In this document: in pieces, positions 11,501 through 25,100 of the stretch | Position numbering within the stretch: position 1 is the stretch's first letter | Layout: each line of letters begins with the position of its first letter | NCBI RefSeq assembly: GCF_014203855.1 | Contig: NZ_JACHJV010000001.1 | Span: forward strand, 1,302,001-1,366,000 | Origin: Kitasatospora kifunensis | Lineage (GTDB): Bacteria > Actinomycetota > Actinomycetes > Streptomycetales > Streptomycetaceae | Direction of reading: 5' to 3' | Length of the DNA stretch: 64,000 bases | Notes under the pieces: model-generated | What the model was told of the DNA's origin: nothing | Database searches by the model: none | Seen by the model: only the letters and a program-made list of their open reading frames with translations | Program-made: the position numbers and the translations under genes

Positions 11501-14500
11501 AGCGCGTGGCGGTGCTGGGCCAGGCCGTCGAGGAAGGCGTTGGCCGCCGCGTAGCCGGACTGGCCCGCGCCGTCCACGGTGCCGGCGGCCGAGGAGAAGA
11601 GCACGAACGCCTTGAGGTCGAGACCGGCGGTGAGCTCGTGCAGGTGCCAGGCCGCGTCCACCTTGGGGCGCAGCACCGCGTCCAACCGCTCGGCGGTGAG
11701 CGCGGTGACCAGGCCGTCGTCCAGCGCGCCGGCCAGGTGCAGCACGGCGGTCAGCGGGCGGTCGGCGGGGACGGTGGCGAGCAGGTCGGCGAGCTGCTCG
11801 CGGTCGGCCGCGTCGCACTTGGCCACAGTGATCTCCGCGTCCAGGTCGGCGAAGTCGTCGCTCGCGACGCCGCTGCGCCCGGCCAGCAGCAGGTGGCGCA
11901 TGCCGTGCTCGGCCACCAGGTGCCGGGCGATCAGCGCGCCGAGCACGCCGGTGCCGCCGGTGATCAGCACGGTGCCCTCGGTGTCGAGGGTGCTGCCGGT
12001 GCCCTCGGGCGCGCTCCTGGCCAGCCTAGGGACGTGCACCTTGCCGTCGCGCAGGGCGAGTTGGGGCTCGCCCGAGGCGGCGACCGCCGCCAGGGCCTGC
12101 TCGACGGTGGTGTCCTGGTCGGCGTCCACCAGGACGAACTGCTCGGGGTTCTCGCCCTGGGCGGCGCGGATCAGGCCCCAGAGGGCGGCCGCGGCGAGGT
12201 CCTGGACGCCCTCGGCGCCCACCGCCACCGCTCCCCTGGTGAGCACCACCAGGCGGGAGGCGGCGACCTTCTCGCTGTCCAGCCACTGCCGCAGGGTCTC
12301 CAGCGCCTGGGTGGCGACAGCCCTGGTGTCGGTGACGGGATCCTCGCCCGGCTGCACCGGCAGGACCACGAAGGCCGGTACGGTCGCCAGCTCCGCCAGG
12401 CCGCCCTCGCCGAGCACCGCGTGCTCGGGTGCGGGTCCGTCCACCGAAAGGTCCGCCGCGAGCAGGGGCCAGTCGAGCCGGAACAGGGCATCGGAGCGGG
12501 TGGCCGCGCCGAGCGCGGCGGGGTCGACCGCGCGGGTGGTCAGCGCGTCCACCGAGGCCACCGGGGATCCGGTGGTGTCGGCGAGCTGGATGGTCAGGGC
12601 GTCGGTGCCGGTGATCCGCAGGCGCAGTGCCTTGGCTCCCGAGGCGTACAGCGAGACGCCGTTCCAGACGAAGGGCAGCCGGGCCTGCTCCTGCTCCTGG
12701 CCACCGCCGAGGCCCGCGGCGTGCAGAGCCGCGTCGAAGAGCGCCGGGTGCAGGGCGAACCGCTGTTCCTCCAGCGGGAGTTCGACCTCGGCGAAGACCT
12801 CCTCGCCGCGCCGCCAGGCCGCCTTGAGCCCCTGGAAGGCGGGGCCGTAGTGGTAGCCCTGCTCGGCCAGCGCCTCGTACACGCCGTCCACCGGGAGCGG
12901 TTGCGCACCGGCCGGGGGCCAGGCCGCCAGGTCGAAGCCGGGCTCAGCGCCTTCCGGCTCCAGCAGGCCGCTGGCGTGCCGGGTCCACTCGCCCTCGTCG
13001 CCCTCGGGGCGCGAGTGCACGGTCAGCGGGCGTCGACCGGAGTCGTCCGGCTCGCCCACGTGGAGCTGGAGTTGGACCGCGCCGCGGTCGGGCAGCAGCA
13101 GCGGCACCTCCATGGTCAGTTCCGCCACCCGGCCGCAGCCGACCTCGTCGCCGGCCTTGACGGCCAACTCCACGAAGGCGGTGCCGGGCAGCAGCACCGT
13201 GCCGCCCACCGCGTGGTCGGCCAGCCAGGGCGCGGTGGCGGTGGCGAGCCGCCCGGTGAAGAGCATGCCGCCGCCGTCGGCGACCGCGACCGAGGCGCCG
13301 AGCAGCGGGTGTCCGGCGGCGACCAGACCGGCGGCGGTCACATCGCCCACCGCCTGGGAGCTGCCGAGCCAGAACCGCTCGCGCTGGAAGGCGTAGGTGG
13401 GCAGATCCACCTTGCGCACCGGCGTCCCGGCGAAGACCGCCGCCCAGTCGAGCGCGACGCCGTGCACGTGCGCCTCGGCCAGCGAGGTCAGGAAGCGCTC
13501 CGGGCCGCCTTCGTCGCGGCGCAGCGAGCCGATCCCGACGACCTCGGCGCCCACCGCCTCCGCCGTCTCCTCGACGCTGTGCAGCAGCACCGGGTGCGGG
13601 CTGCACTCGACGAAGACGCCGTAGCCGCTGTCGAGCAGCAGCCGGGTGGTGCCCTCGAAGAGCACGCTCTGGCGCAGGTTGGTGTACCAGTAGTCGGCGT
13701 CCAGGCCCGCGGTGTCGAACAGTTCGCCGGTCACCGTGGAGTAGAACGGCACCTCGGCGGAGCGCGGGGTGAGCCCGGAGAGCTCCTTCAGCAGCCGCTC
13801 GCGGATCGACTCGACCTGGGCCGAGTGCGAGGCGTAGTCCACCGGTAGCCGCTTGGCGCGCACGCCGTCCTGCTTCAGCCCGGCGTGCAGCTGGTCCAGG
13901 GCGTCGGCGTCGCCGGAGACCACCACGGAGGCCGCGCCGTTGACGGCGGCCACCGAGAGCCGGCCTTCGTACGCGGCGAGCCGCTCGCGGACCTGCTCCG
14001 CCGCCAGCGCCACCGACATCATGCCGCCGCGCGCGGACAGGTCGTCCGCGATGGCCAGGCTGCGCAGGGCCACCACCTTGGCGCCGTCGGCCAGCGAGAG
14101 CGCCCCGGCCACGCAGGCGGCCGCGATCTCGCCCTGCGAGTGCCCGATCACGGCGGCCGGGCGCACCCCGTAGGAGCGCCACAGCTCGGCCAGCGACACC
14201 ATGACCGCCCAGAGCACGGGCTGCACCACGTCCACCCGCTCCAGCGAGCCCGCGCCGCAGATGACCTCCAGCAGGTCCCAGTCCACGTGCGGGGCCAGCG
14301 CCTGGGCGCACTCGGCCATCCTGGCGGCGAACACCGGGGCCGTGTCCAGCAGTTCGGCCGCCATGCCGATCCACTGCGAGCCCTGTCCGGGGAAGACGAA
14401 GGCGATCCGGGACTCGCTCTGGTGCCCGCCCCGCACCACGCCCGCGGCGGCGCGTCCGGCGGCCAGTTCAGTCAGCCCGGCGGCCAGCGTGGCGCGGTCC

Positions 14501-16098
14501 GCGCCGATCACCACCGCGCGGTCGCCCAGGGCGGCCCGGGAGGTGGCCAGGGTCCAGGCGAGGTCGGGCAGCGGGGCGCTGTCCAGGTGGTCGAGCAGCC
14601 GCTGCGCCTGGGCGGCCAGACCCTGCTCGCCCTTGCCGGAGAGCACCAGCGGCAGCGGTCCGGTCAGTTCGGCGGCGCTCTGCGGCGCCTCGGGATCAGG
14701 CACAGCGGGCTCGGGCACGCTCTCCAGGATCACGTGGGCGTTGGTGCCGCTGATGCCGAAGGAGGAGACCGCGGCCCGTCGAGCCTCGCCGCGCTCGGGC
14801 CAGTCCCTGGCCTCGGTGAGCAGTTCGACCGCGCCCTCGGTCCAGTCCACCTGCCCGGTCGGCTCGTTGACGTGCAGCGTCTTGGGCATCCGGCCGTGGC
14901 GCATCGCCATCACCAGCTTGATCACCCCGGCGACGCCCGCGGCCGCCTGGGTGTGGCCGATGTTCGACTTGATCGAGCCGAGCCAGAGCGGCTCACCGTC
15001 GCCGCGCTCCTGCCCGTAGGTGGCCAGCAGCGCCTGCGCCTCGATCGGGTCGCCCAGCGGGGTGCCGGTGCCGTGCGCCTCCACCAGGTGCACCTGGTCG
15101 GCGCTGAGCCTGGCGTTGGCCAGCGCCTGGCGGATCACCCGCTGCTGGGAGGGGCCGTTGGGGGCGGTCAGGCCGTTGGAGGCGCCGTCCTGGTTGATCG
15201 CGCTGCCGCGGACCACAGCCAGCACCCGGTGCCCGTTGCGCTCGGCGTCCGAGAGGCGCTCCAGGAGCACCATGCCGACGCCCTCGCCCCAGCCGGTGCC
15301 GTCCGCCGAGGCGGCGAAGGACTTGCACCGGCCGTCCAGCGAGAGCCCGCGCTGGCGGCTGAAGTCCACGAAGGTGTCCGGGGTGGACATCACGGTGACA
15401 CCGCCGGCCAGCGCGTAGGCGCACTCGCCGGTGCGCAGCGCCTGGACCGCCAGGTGCAGCGCCACCAGCGAGGAGGAGCAGGCGGTGTCCACGGTGACGG
15501 CGGGCCCTTCCAGGCCCAGCGTGTAGGAGACCCGGCCCGAGGCGACGCTGCCCAGGTTGCCGTTGCCGAGGTAGCCCTCGACGCCCTCGGGCACCTCGGC
15601 CAGCCAGCTGCCGTAGTCGTGGTACATCACCCCGGCGAAGATGCCGGTCCGGCTGCCGCGCAGGGTGTGCGGGTCGATGTTGGCCCGCTCGAACGCCTCC
15701 CAGGAGACCTCGAGCAGCAGGCGCTGCTGCGGGTCCATCGCGATCGCCTCGCGCGGCGAGATGCCGAAGAACGCGGCGTCGAAGCGCGGTGCGTCGTAGA
15801 GGAAGCCGCCCTCGCGGACGTGGGTCTTGCCCGGCGCGTCCGGGTCCGGGTCGTAGAGCCCCTCGACGTCCCAGTCGCGGTCGGCGGGGAAGTCCCCCAC
15901 CGCGTCCACGCCCTGGTCGACCAGCTGCCACAGCTGCTCGGGCGAGCTGACGCCACCCGGGTAGCGGCAGCTCATCGCCACGATCGCGATCGGCTCCTGC
16001 GCCGCGGCCTCAATCCGCGTGTTCTGCTGGCGCAGCCGTTCGTTCTCCAGCAACGACTCGCGCAGCGCCTCGACGATCTGCTCGACAGATGTATCCAC
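5596..16098 (-). CDS. Type I PKS, two modules (predicted modules 3-4): KS-AT-DH-KR-ACP x2
   Basis: 3500 residues. The GTG at 16098 is chosen: AGGGAG lies 11 bases upstream, the previous gene stops at 16118, and the residues from it ([20 protein letters not shown]) are a normal docking coiled coil. Upstream in-frame residues are the shadow of the previous gene. Module 3: KS Cys207; AT Ser654 (GHSQGE, with YASH, methylmalonyl-type); DH His962 ([10 protein letters not shown]); KR with LDD (B-type) and Tyr about 1516; ACP Ser1682. Module 4: KS Cys1914; AT Ser2355 (GHSIGE, with HAFH, malonyl-type); DH His2658 but with Asp2662 replacing the Gly of HxxxGxxxxP; B-type KR; ACP Ser3375. An acidic C-terminal docking tail ([13 protein letters not shown]) follows. 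No ER is present. Predicted output: an alpha-methyl enoyl unit, then a further enoyl unit (or a hydroxyl if the second DH is weak). Confidence 0.95.
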   Translation of the reverse strand: MDTSVEQIVEALRESLLENERLRQQNTRIEAAAQEPIAIVAMSCRYPGGVSSPEQLWQLVDQGVDAVGDFPADRDWDVEGLYDPDPDAPGKTHVREGGFLYDAPRFDAAFFGISPREAIAMDPQQRLLLEVSWEAFERANIDPHTLRGSRTGIFAGVMYHDYGSWLAEVPEGVEGYLGNGNLGSVASGRVSYTLGLEGPAVTVDTACSSSLVALHLAVQALRTGECAYALAGGVTVMSTPDTFVDFSRQRGLSLDGRCKSFAASADGTGWGEGVGMVLLERLSDAERNGHRVLAVVRGSAINQDGASNGLTAPNGPSQQRVIRQALANARLSADQVHLVEAHGTGTPLGDPIEAQALLATYGQERGDGEPLWLGSIKSNIGHTQAAAGVAGVIKLVMAMRHGRMPKTLHVNEPTGQVDWTEGAVELLTEARDWPERGEARRAAVSSFGISGTNAHVILESVPEPAVPDPEAPQSAAELTGPLPLVLSGKGEQGLAAQAQRLLDHLDSAPLPDLAWTLATSRAALGDRAVVIGADRATLAAGLTELAAGRAAAGVVRGGHQSESRIAFVFPGQGSQWIGMAAELLDTAPVFAARMAECAQALAPHVDWDLLEVICGAGSLERVDVVQPVLWAVMVSLAELWRSYGVRPAAVIGHSQGEIAAACVAGALSLADGAKVVALRSLAIADDLSARGGMMSVALAAEQVRERLAAYEGRLSVAAVNGAASVVVSGDADALDQLHAGLKQDGVRAKRLPVDYASHSAQVESIRERLLKELSGLTPRSAEVPFYSTVTGELFDTAGLDADYWYTNLRQSVLFEGTTRLLLDSGYGVFVECSPHPVLLHSVEETAEAVGAEVVGIGSLRRDEGGPERFLTSLAEAHVHGVALDWAAVFAGTPVRKVDLPTYAFQRERFWLGSSQAVGDVTAAGLVAAGHPLLGASVAVADGGGMLFTGRLATATAPWLADHAVGGTVLLPGTAFVELAVKAGDEVGCGRVAELTMEVPLLLPDRGAVQLQLHVGEPDDSGRRPLTVHSRPEGDEGEWTRHASGLLEPEGAEPGFDLAAWPPAGAQPLPVDGVYEALAEQGYHYGPAFQGLKAAWRRGEEVFAEVELPLEEQRFALHPALFDAALHAAGLGGGQEQEQARLPFVWNGVSLYASGAKALRLRITGTDALTIQLADTTGSPVASVDALTTRAVDPAALGAATRSDALFRLDWPLLAADLSVDGPAPEHAVLGEGGLAELATVPAFVVLPVQPGEDPVTDTRAVATQALETLRQWLDSEKVAASRLVVLTRGAVAVGAEGVQDLAAAALWGLIRAAQGENPEQFVLVDADQDTTVEQALAAVAASGEPQLALRDGKVHVPRLARSAPEGTGSTLDTEGTVLITGGTGVLGALIARHLVAEHGMRHLLLAGRSGVASDDFADLDAEITVAKCDAADREQLADLLATVPADRPLTAVLHLAGALDDGLVTALTAERLDAVLRPKVDAAWHLHELTAGLDLKAFVLFSSAAGTVDGAGQSGYAAANAFLDGLAQHRHALGLPGLSLAWGFWEQRTGMTAHLSEADVVRMARSGVRPIATAEGLALFDLALAGDRALLVPIGLDLPALRSAGTPSPVLRGLLRPAARRTAAAASTSAGSALDKLTALGQAEREAALFELVRTHVAAVLGHDSDMVLDPRRAFRDWGFDSLTAVELRNRLGLAVGLRLPATLVFDYPDPTTLVGYLKAELFGSAEPVLEPAAAAQQSTDEPIAIVAMACRFPGGVSTPEELWQLLADGGDGISQFPADRGWDIEGLYDPEPGKAGRTYSREGGFLHDAADFEPDFFGISPREAIAMDPQQRLLLETSWEALERAGIDPYSVRGSATGVFAGVMYHDYGSRLSNAPEDVRDYLGNGSLGSVASGRVAYTLGLEGPTLSVDTACSSSLVALHLAAQALRGGECTLALAGGVSVMSTVDTFVDFSRQRNLAADGRAKSFADGADGTTLSEGAGMLLLERLSDARRNGHEVLAVVRGSAVNQDGASNGLTAPNGPSQQRVIRQALASAGLSATEVDVVEAHGTGTTLGDPIEAQALLATYGQGRSADRPLWLGSIKSNIGHTQAAAGVAGVIKMVQAMRHGVLPRTLHVDQPSSKVDWSAGEVKLLTEAQDWPETQRPRRAGISSFGISGTNAHTIIEAVTEQLAEPAGTEAPLLPVLVSGATPEALAAQAAKLTALVDAPIADLAFSLATGRSELGHRAALIARDRDELAASLAALAAGEAAPGVLRGKPVAGKLAFLFTGQGAQRPGMGRELYQRHPVFQRAFDEVCGQLDTHLDRPLRELIFDQDAELLDQTRYTQSALFALEVSLFRLLESWGIRPDFLAGHSIGELSAAHVAGVLSLADAARLVAARGRLMQALPAGGAMLAVDATEEEVLPHLGEAVSIAAVNGPNAVVVSGAEEAVAALEAAFTHRRTKRLRVSHAFHSPLMDPMLAQFAEVARGLTFAAPTVPIVSTLTGERATTEELTSPEYWVRHVREAVRFADGIRTLEAEQVRTFLELGPDAVLSTMGTHCLADPERSALISVLRRDKEEPLALATALGALQVRGVPIDWERLYGSAAVRRIDLPTYAFQRRRLWLEDGPSGPGEAAGFGQAAAGHPLLGAELRLAESDTIALTGRLSLSTHPWLADHAVADVVLLPGSAFVELAVQAGDRVGNALVEELAIERPLVLPAQGGIQLQVVTGASDDSGRRPVTVHARTEESGAAWTRHATGVLAPLSAPEPAALQVWPPAGAVPVDLDGSYDRLADQGYGYGPLFRCLRAAWRLGEEVYAELALPEGAEQSGFGLHPALLDSALHAIDLLDGQDPTVMTLPFSWEGVTLYAAGASALRLRLTPQSTEQLSLQLFDGAGAPVAVVCALRIRQVSAEQLNAAAAATAGGSGSGDLFELHWVPVPLAAAPELEPDTVTIAVDGSDTSYAPALASAAGHRALAVLQERLTEDRAEGAPLVVVTRGAVGVDGAPDLAQAGIWGLVRAAAVEHPDRLVLVDLDEDPASEAALAAAVATGEPELALRAGQAYVPRLAEATASGSVGPLDPQGTVLITGGTGSLGRLLARHLVNEHGVKHLLLTSRTGVLPEELADLAELGATVTVAACDAADREAMAALLGAIPAEHPLTAVVHAAGVLDDGLISALTEERLDAVLRPKADAAWHLHELTAGLDLAAFVLFSSAAATLGAAGQGNYAAANAFLDALAAQRHSAGLPALSLGWGLWDTGSGMAGSLGEAELRRLSRDGIQPLPVERALALFDRALTSDRSLLLPMRVQPTEQAPAMVRALAARTPARRTAQAGPAVSDKPQLTPLPERLAALSPVESRQLLLETVRGHVAEVLGHPGAEAVDPERGFGELGVDSLSALELRNRISADTGLRLSSTLTFDYPTPVAIADHLFDELVEDADGAPDVEAEVIRLESLLEAAASVDSVNEEQRSRVALRLRALTAKWTGDLHPEPAEQSGPELGTATADELFDLLDDELGKFD

Positions 16099-16117
16099 GG
16101 TCGGTGTCGCTCCCTGA

Positions 16118-19100
16118 TTACTTGGCGTTGTTACGGTCGAGCGCGGTGCGGATGAGATCGTTGATGTCCATGTTTTTGATGGCCGAGGACCGGTCGGCCT
16201 CCTGCTCGGTCGGCGCACTGGGTGCAACCGGCTTCGGGTCGGCGGGCGCGGCCTCGGAGAGCTTCAACAGGCGCTCCAGCAGGCCGGATTCGCGCAGCCT
16301 GGCCACCGGGATGCCGGCCAGCAGCTCGGCCACCCGGGCGTCGTCGGGCTCCTCGGCCGCCGCCTCGCTGCGCTGTGGCCGCAACCGGTCCAGCAGGTAG
16401 CCGGCCAGCGCCGCCGGGGTGGCGTAGTCGAAGATCAGCGTGGACGGCAGGCGCAGCCCGCTGACCGCGTTCAGCTTGTTGCGCAGCTCCACCGCGGCGA
16501 GCGAGTCGAAGCCCAACTCGGTGAAGGCGCGCCTGGGTTGGATGGAGGCCGGGCCGTCGTGCCCGAGCACGGCGGCCACCTGCGAGCGGACCGCCTCCAG
16601 CACCGCGTGCTCGTGGTCGGCGGCCGGCAGCGTGCTCAGGCGCTGGGCCAGCGAGGCCGCACCGCCCAAGCCGCCCGAGCCGCCGGCCCCGGTGGCCGCG
16701 CCTCGGCGGACGGCGGGCCGCACCAGAGCGCGCAGCACGGCGGGGATCTCCTCGCCGCGCTCACGCAGCGCCGCCAGGTCCAGGCGTGCCGGGACCAGGG
16801 TGGCACGCTCGGCGCGCAGGGCTGCGTCGAACAGGGCCAGCCCCTCGGCCGGGTCCAGCGCGCCGATGCCGGAGCGCTCGATCCGCTCCAGGTCGGCCTC
16901 GCCGAGCTGGCCGCCCATCCCGCCGGCTCCCGCCCACAGGCCCCAGGCCAGCGCGGTGGCCGGCAGGCCGGCCGCGACCCGGTGCTCGGCCAGCGCGTCC
17001 AGGAAGACGTTGGCGGCCGCGTAGTTGCCCTGCCCGGTGGCGTCCAGCGTGCCGGCCGCCGAGGAGAACAGGACGAACCTGCTGATCTCCCGCTCCAGGG
17101 TCAACTCGTGCAGATGCCAGGCACCGTCGACCTTGGGCCGCAGCACCGAGTCGATCCGCTCGGGGGTCAGCGAGCCGATCAGCGCGTCGTCCAGGACGCC
17201 CGCGGTGTGCACGACGCTTCGCACCGGGTGCTCGGCGAGCAGCGCGGCCAACCCCGCCCGGTCGGCGACGTCGCAGGCCACCACCGCCACCTGGGCGCCC
17301 AGTTCGGTCAGCTCGGCCTGCAACTGCCGCGCCTCGGGCGCCTGTAGGCCCCGGCGCCCGGCCAGCACCAGGCTGGTGACCGCGTGCTGCTCCACCAGGT
17401 GCCTGGCCACCAGCGCGCCCAGGCCGCCGGTGCCGCCGGTGATCAGCACGGTGCCCCAGTCGGGGCCGTCCTGATCGGCCTGCGGCAGCTGGACCCGCGC
17501 CAGGCGCGGCACCTGGATCCCGCCCTCGCGCAGCACCAGTTCGGGCTCGCCCGAGTCGAGGGCGGCGGCCAGCAGCGGCAGCGTGAGCTGCTCCTCGCCG
17601 AGGCCCGCGACGTCCAGCAGGACGATCCGGCCCGGGTCCTCGGCCTGGGCCGCGCGGACCAGGCCGCGCACGGCGGCGTCCGCCAGTCCTTGGGCGGTCA
17701 GCACCACCAGCGTCGCCTTGGCGTAACGGTCCTCGCGCAGCCACTCCTGGAGGGGGGCGAGCACGGCGTGCAGCGCGGAGCGCACCGCCGCCGGCACCTG
17801 GTCACCGGCCACCGTCGGCACCGGCAGCAGCACCACGTCGGGGACGGCGTCGCCGAGCGCGGTCAGGTCCGGGTGGAGGGGCACGTCGAGGCCGAGGCCG
17901 TCGGTGCCGAGCACCGCGAACTGCCGGTTGCCCACGCCCTGGGCGGTCAGCTCGGGGCGTGGCGTCAGCTCCACGGTGAAGAGCGAGTCCTGCTGGGGAC
18001 CGAGTTGGCCGGCCGCCACCGGCCGGGTCACGAAGGAGGAGACCGTGGCGAGGGGGGTTCCGGCGCCGTCGGCCAGCTCGATCCGGATGCCCTCACCGTC
18101 CTGGCGGGTCAGCCGCACCCGGGCCGCCGAGGCGCCGCCGGTGTGCAGTTCGACCCCGTTCCAGGCGAACGGGAGCAGCACCTTGCCATCCGCGGGCCGC
18201 TCCTCGTCCAGCAGGGCGGTGGCGTGCAGCGCGGCGTCCAGTAGCGCGGGGTGCAGGCCGAAGCGGGCGGCGTCGGGCCGTTCGGCGACGGGGAGTTCGA
18301 GCTCGGTGAAGACCTCCTCGCCACGCCGCCAGGCGGCCTTGACGCCCTGGAAGACGGGGCCGTACTCGTAGCCCTCGGCTAGCATCCGCTCGTAGAGTCC
18401 GGTGACGTCGACCTCGATCGCGCCGGCCGGCGGCCACTGGGTGGACGGCTCGGGGCGGGCGGTGCCGCGCTCCGCGAGCAGGCCGGTGGCGTTGGTGGTC
18501 CAGCCGGTCTCCTCGGAGCCCACCGGGCGGGAGAAGATCTGCACGGCCCCGCCGCGCGCGGCAACCACCTGGAGCTGCACGGCGGTTGACTCCGGCAGCA
18601 GCAGCGGCGCCTGGAGCGTCAGCTCCTCCAGGACCGGCAGGCCGAGCAGGTCGCCGGCCCGGATCGCCAGATCGACCAGCGCGGTCCCCGGCAGCAGGAC
18701 CGTGCCGAGCACGGCGTGCTCGGCGAGCATCGGGTGGGTGGCTCGCGACACCCGCCCGGTCAGCACCACCTCGTCGGAGGCGGCCAGCCGGATCTCGGCG
18801 CCGACCAGCGGGTGGTCCACCGGCGCCTGGCCCAGGCTGCCCGCGTCACCCTTGGCGGCGGGGGCGTCCAGCCAGAACCGCCGGTGCTGGAAGGCGTAGG
18901 TCGGCAGCTCGACCGCCCTGGCGGTGTAGTCGCCGTACAGCGCGGGCCAGTCGAGGTCGGCGCCGCGGGTGTGGGCCAGCGCGAGGGCGGCAAGCAGCTC
19001 CGCCACCTCGGGCTTGTCCTTGCGGGCGACCGAGGCGAAGACCGCCTGCGCGTCCTCGGCCACGCAGTCCGGGCCCAGTGCGCTCAGCACGGCGTCCGGA

Positions 19101-22100
19101 CCCAGCTCCAGGAAGGTGGTGACCCCCTGGTCGGCCAGCGCGGCGATGCCGTCGGCGAAGCGCACGCTCTCCCGCACGTGCCGCACCCAGTACTCGGGCG
19201 TGCCCAGCTCGGCCGCGGTGGCCGGTCGGCCGGTCAGGGTGGAGACGATCGGGATGCTCGGCTCGGCGTAGTCGAGCTCGGCCAGCACCGCGCCGAACTC
19301 GGCCAGCATGCCGTCCATCCGGGGCGAGTGGAAGGCGTGCGAGACGGTCAGCCGCTTGGGCCGCTCGAAGCGGGCCGCCAGTTCCAGCACCACCTCGGTG
19401 TCGCCGGAGACCACCACGGAGCGCGGTCCGTTGAGCGCCGCGATGCTGACCCGCTCGTCCAGCAGCGGCAGCACCTCGGCCTCGCTAGCCCGCAGCGCGA
19501 CCATCGCGCCGCCCTCGGGCAGCGCCTGCATCAGCCGGCCCCGGGCGGCGACCGCCTTCGCCGCGTCCGCCAGCGACCAGACGCCGCTGACGTGCGCTGC
19601 GGCCAGCTCGCCGATCGAGTGGCCCGCCAGGTAGTCCGGGCGCAGGCCGAACGACTCCAGCAACCGGAACAGCGCCACCTCGGTGGCGAAGAGCGCGGCC
19701 TGGGTGTAGACGGTCCGGCCCAGCAGCTCGGCGTCCGTACCGAAGACCACCTCGGCCAGCGGCCGCTCCAGCGCCGGGTCCAGGTGGGCGGCGACGCGGT
19801 CGAAGTGCTCGGCGAAGACCGGGAAGGTGTCGTACCACTGGCGTCCCATACCCGGGCGCTGCGAGCCCTGGCCGGAGAAGAGGAAGGCCAGGCCGCCCTC
19901 ACCGACCGCGCCGGTGACCAGTCCGGGTGCGTCCGTTCCGGCGCTCAACGCGGCCAGGGCGGCGTCGAGTTCGGCGCGCTCGGCGGCCAGCACCACCGCG
20001 CGGTAGGGGTGCGCGCTGCGGGTGGTGGCCAGCGCGAGGCCCAGGTCGGCGAGGGCGAGGTCACCGGCGGTGGCCAGCCGCTCGGCCTGGGCGCCCAGTG
20101 CCTCGGGGCTGCGGGCCGAGATCGGCAGCGCCACCAGGGTGGGCGGGGTCCCGGCGGCCGGGGAGTCCTCGACGGGCTGCGCCTCTTCGAGGATCACGTG
20201 CGCGTTGGTGCCGCTGATGCCGAAGGAGGAGACCGCGGCGCGGCGCGGGCCGCCCTCGCTCTGCCACGGCCGGGACTCGGTGAGCAGCTCGACGGCGCCC
20301 GCCGTCCAGTCCACCTGGTCCGAGGGTGCGTCCACGTGCAGGGTCTTGGGCAGCACGCCGTGGCGCATCGCCTGCACCATCTTGATCACGCCGGCCACGC
20401 CCGCCGCGGCCTGGGTGTGGCCGATGTTCGACTTGATCGAGCCCAGCCAGAGCGGCCGGTCCGCCGAGTGCTCCTGACCGTAGGTCGCGAGCAGGGCCTG
20501 CGCCTCGATCGGGTCGCCCAGCGTGGTGCCGGTGCCGTGGGCTTCCACCACGTCGACCTGTGCCGCCGACAGCCCGGCACTGGCCAGGGCCTGACGGATC
20601 ACCCGCTGCTGGGAGGGGCCGTTGGGGGCGGTCAGCCCGTTGGAGGCGCCGTCCTGGTTGATCGCGCTGCCGCGCAGCACGGCGAGCACCCGGTGCCCGT
20701 TGCGCTCGGCATCCGATCGCCGCTCCAGGACCAGCATGCCGACGCCCTCGCCCCAGCCGGTGCCGTCCGCCGCGGCCGCGAAGGACTTGCAGCGCCCGTC
20801 GGCGGCCTGGCCGCGCTGGCGGCTGAAGTCGATGAAGGTGTCGGGGGTGGACATCACGGTGACACCGCCGGCCAGCGCCAGCGTGCACTCGCCGCCGCGC
20901 AGCGCCTGCGCGGCCAGGTGCAGGGTGACCAGCGAGGAGGAGCAGGCGGTGTCGACGGTGACCGCAGGGCCTTCGAGCCCGAGCGCGTAGGCGACGCGTC
21001 CGGAGACCACGCTGCCCAGGGTGCCGTTGCCGAAGTAGGCGGCCACCTCCTCGGGGGCGTCGGTGAGCCAGCTGCCGTAGTCGTGGTACATCACCCCGGC
21101 GAACACCCCGGTCGCGGTGCCGCGGACGGTTGCCGGGTCGATGCCCGCGCGTTCGAACGCCTCCCAGGAGACCTCGAGCAGCAGTCGCTGCTGCGGGTCC
21201 ATCGCGACCGCTTCGCGCGGGCTGATGCCGAAGAAGTCGGCGTCGAACTCCGCTGCCCGGTAGAGGAATCCGCCCTCGCGGGAGTAGGTCTTGCCGGGGG
21301 TGCCCGGCTCCGGGTCGAAGATCGCCTCGGTGTCCCAGCCCCGGTCGGCGGGGAAGTCCGCGATGGTGTCCACGCCGTCGGCGACCAGGCGCCACAGGTC
21401 CTCGGGCGACTCGACGCCGCCGGGGAAGCGGCAGCTCATCCCGACGATCACGATCGGGTCCTCGGCCAGGTTGACGGGCGTCACCGCCGGTGCGGCGGGG
21501 CTCTTGGGCGAGCTGCCGAACAGGGTGTCGCGGATGTGCTCGGCCAGCACCTTCGGTGACGGGTAGTCGAAGACCAGGGTGGCCGGCAGCCGCAGCCCGG
21601 TCACCGAGTTGAGGCGGTTGCGCAGCTCCACCGCGGCCAGCGAGTCGAAGCCGATCTCGGTGAACGCCCGGGTCGGGCTGATCGCCGCCGCGCTCTCGTG
21701 CCGCAGCACGGCCGCCACCTCGGTGCGGACCAGCTCCAGCAGCGTGCGGTCCCGCTCGGCGGCGGGCAGCGCGGCGAGCGCGCTGTCGGCGGCCAGGTCG
21801 CGGGTGCCACGGGCGGCCGCGGCCCGGCGGTTGACCGGCCGCACCAGGCCGCTGAGCAACGCGGGGATGCCGTCCGCGCGGCCGCGCACGGCGGCGGCGT
21901 CCACCTCGACGGGGACCACCGTGGCCTCGCCGGTGCGCACGGCGGCGTCGAACAGGCGCAGCGAGTGCGCCGCGTCCAGACCGGGCAGCCCGTAGCGGGC
22001 GATCCGGGCCAGCGTCGCCTCGTCGAGGGCCGCGCCCATGCCGGCCTCACCCGTCCACAGGCCCCAGGCCAGGGCGGTGGCGGGCAGGCCCAGCGAAGCG

Positions 22101-25100
22101 CGGTGCTCGGCCAGCGCGTCCAGGAAGGCGTTGGCCGCCGCGTAGTTGCCCTGCCCGGCACCGTCGAGGACGGCGGCGAGCGAGGAGAAGAGCACGAAGG
22201 CCTTCAGGTCGAGCTCGGCGGTGAGCTCGTGCAGGTGGCAGGCGCCGTCCACCTTGGCCCGGAACACCTCCGCCAGCGCCTCCTCGGTGAGCGAGCCGAT
22301 CACTCCGTCGCGCACGGTGCCGGCGGCGTGGATCACCGAGTCGACCGGGTGGGCGGCCAGCAGCGCGGCAACCGAGGCGCGGTCGCTCACGTCGCAACCG
22401 ACCACGGCCACCTCGGCGCCCAACTCGGCCAGCTCGGCCTCGAGTTCGGGCGCCGAGCCGCGGCGCCCGGCCAGCACCAGGCGGCGCACACCGTGCTCGG
22501 TGACCAGGTGCCGGGCCAGCAGTCCGCCCAGGCCGCCGGTGCCGCCGGTGATCAGGACCCTCCCCCACTCGGGCGTCTCGTTCACCGCCGAGGGCAGGAC
22601 GGTCAGCCGGGGCGCCGTGAACTCGCCGCCCAGCAGCGACAGTTCGGGCTCACCGGTGGCCAGGGCACGGGTCAGCTCGGCGTCGGTGGGCAGGTCCGCG
22701 TGTTCGAGCAGGACGAAGCGCCCGGGGTTCTCCGCCTGCGCCGAGCGCACCAGACCGCGGATCGGCGCCTGGGCGAGCGCGGGCGAGGTGACCACCACCA
22801 GCGTGGAGTCGGCGAAGCGGTCCTCGGCCAGCCAGGCCTGAAGGACCCGCAGCACCCGGGCGGTGGCGTTCCTGGCCGCGAGCGGCAGGGCCGCGGCATC
22901 GGCGGCCGGCCCGGTCGCCGCGTGGAGCACGACCGCCTGCGGCAGCGGGTCGGCGAGGCCGGTCAGCTCGGCGAGGTCGGCGTCGGCGAGCTCGCCGGCC
23001 AGCACCGCGATCCGCAGCGACTCCGGCTGGCTCGGCACGCTCAGCGGCGACTGCCGTACGGCGTAGAGGACTTCGTCGTCCGAGACCGGGCGGGAGACCA
23101 GCCCCCGCACGGTGGCCAGCGGCGCGCCGGTGGCGTCGGCGAAGTCGAGCGCGAGAGTGTCCTTGCCCGGGTGGGAGATCCGTACCCGCACCGAGGCCGC
23201 ACCGGCGGCGTGCAGCGACACCCCGGTCCAGGCGAACGGCACCAGCACCTCGGCGCGGGGCTCGGCGCCCAGGGCCTGTCCGGCCGATGTTGTCGGATCA
23301 GCGTGCGGCGCTGGGGGCCCGGCTGGGCGTGCGCCCGAGTCGCCCTCGTACTGGGCCGTACTTGGGCGATTCGGGCGTGCGTCCAGCCGGGATTCCCGGC
23401 GTCGCGCGCCCGGCAAGATCGGCCGGACAGGCCCCAGGTCCGCGGCGTGCAGGGCGGCGTCGAGCAGCGCCGGGTGCAGGCCGAACTCTCCTGCCTCGGC
23501 GGCGAGTTCGGCGGGCAACGCGACCTCGGCGAAGACCTCGCCGCCGTGCCGCCAGGCCGCCCGCAGCCCTTGGAAGGCCGGGCCGTAGCCGTAGCCCTGG
23601 GCCGCCAGGGTCTGGTAGACACCGGTGAGGTCGATCGCCTCGGCGCCCTTGGGCGGCCAGCTGTCCAGCGGCTGCGGCAGCGGCTCGGCGGCGGGTGCCA
23701 GCACACCACTGGCGTGCTGGGTCCACTGCCCGGCGTCCGCGCCGTCCGCCCGGGAGTGGATGGTCAGCTGCCGGTGCCCGCTCTCGTCCGGCTCGCCCAC
23801 CGCGACCTGGATGCCCACGCCGCCCTCGGCCGGCAGCACCAGCGGGGCGCCCAGGGTGAGTTCCTCGATCGCACCCGCGCCCACGTGGTCGCCCGCGCGC
23901 ACGGCCAGCTCCACGAAGGCGGTGCCGGGGAAGAGCACCCGCCCGGCGATGACGTGGTCGCCCAGCCAGGGCCTGGCCCGCAGCGAGAGGTGCCCGGTCA
24001 GCACCACACCGTCCGCGCCGACGGCCACTACCGCGCTCAACAGCGGGTGGCTGGCCGGAAGTTGGCCGAGGTCGGCGAGGTCCGAGCGGGCTGCGAGACT
24101 GTCGCCGCGCTCCAACCAGAACCGCCTGCGCTGGAAGGGGTAGTTCGGCAGCTCGATCCGGCGACCGCCGCGACCGGTGTGGAAGCGAGCCCAGTCCACC
24201 GGAACACCGGCCGAGTAGGCCGCCGCCAGGGCCAGCACGGCCTGTCGCGGCTCGGGGTGCTCGCGGCGCAGCAGCGGGGCGAAGACGGCCGCGGAGTCCT
24301 CCAGGCACTCCTGGCCCATGGCGCAGAGCACGCCGTCCGGGCCGATCTCCAGGAAGGTGTCGACCCCGGCGTCGGCCAGCCAGCCCATGGCGTCGGCGAA
24401 CCGCACCTGCGCGGCCACGTGCTCGACCCAGTACTCGGGCGTCGCCAGCTTCTCGGCGGACAGCTCGCCGGTGACCGTGGAGACGATCGGGATCTTCGGC
24501 GCGGCGTACTTCAGGACCTTGGCGATCCGGCGGAACTCGGTGAGCATCGGTTCCATCAGCGGCGAGTGGAAGGCGTGGCTCACCCGCAACCGCTTGGTCC
24601 GGTGCCCTGCCGCGGCCAGCTCCTCGGCGATCCGCAGCACCTCCTGCTCGGCGCCGGAGAGCACCACCGCGCGCGGTCCGTTGACCGCCGCGAGACCGAC
24701 CTGCCCGGTGAGCAGCGGCGTCACCTCGGCCTCGGTGGCCTGCACCGCGACCATCGCGCCGCCCGCCGGCAGCGCCTGCATCAGTCGGCCGCGCGCGGCC
24801 ACCAGGATGGCGGCGTCCTCCAGCGTGAGGACCCCGGCCACGTGCGCGGCGGCCACCTCCCCGATGGAGTGCCCGGCCAGGTAGTCGGGGCGCAGGCCCC
24901 AGCTCTCGGCCAGCCGGAACAGGGCGACCTCGATCGCGAACAGGGCCGGCTGGGCGTACTCGGTGCGGTGCAGCAGCTCGGCCTCGGCCGAGCCCTCGGC
25001 CGCGAACAGCACCTCGGTGAGCGGCAGTTCCAGCTGGAGGTCCAGGTAGCCGCAGGCCTCCTCCAGGGCGCTGGCGAACACCGGGAAGGCGGCGTGCAGT

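Noticed and set aside
9613..13848. Plus-strand open frame of 1411 residues across the PKS
   Set aside because: Exact antisense of KS, AT, DH and KR domains; His/Arg/Gly-rich composition typical of the shadow frame of high-GC genes; no ribosome site or family motif.
16099..16227. Longer N-terminus for the PKS ending at 5596
   Set aside because: The 43 extra residues are read from inside the upstream PKS gene and have no docking character; GTG 16098 has a ribosome site.
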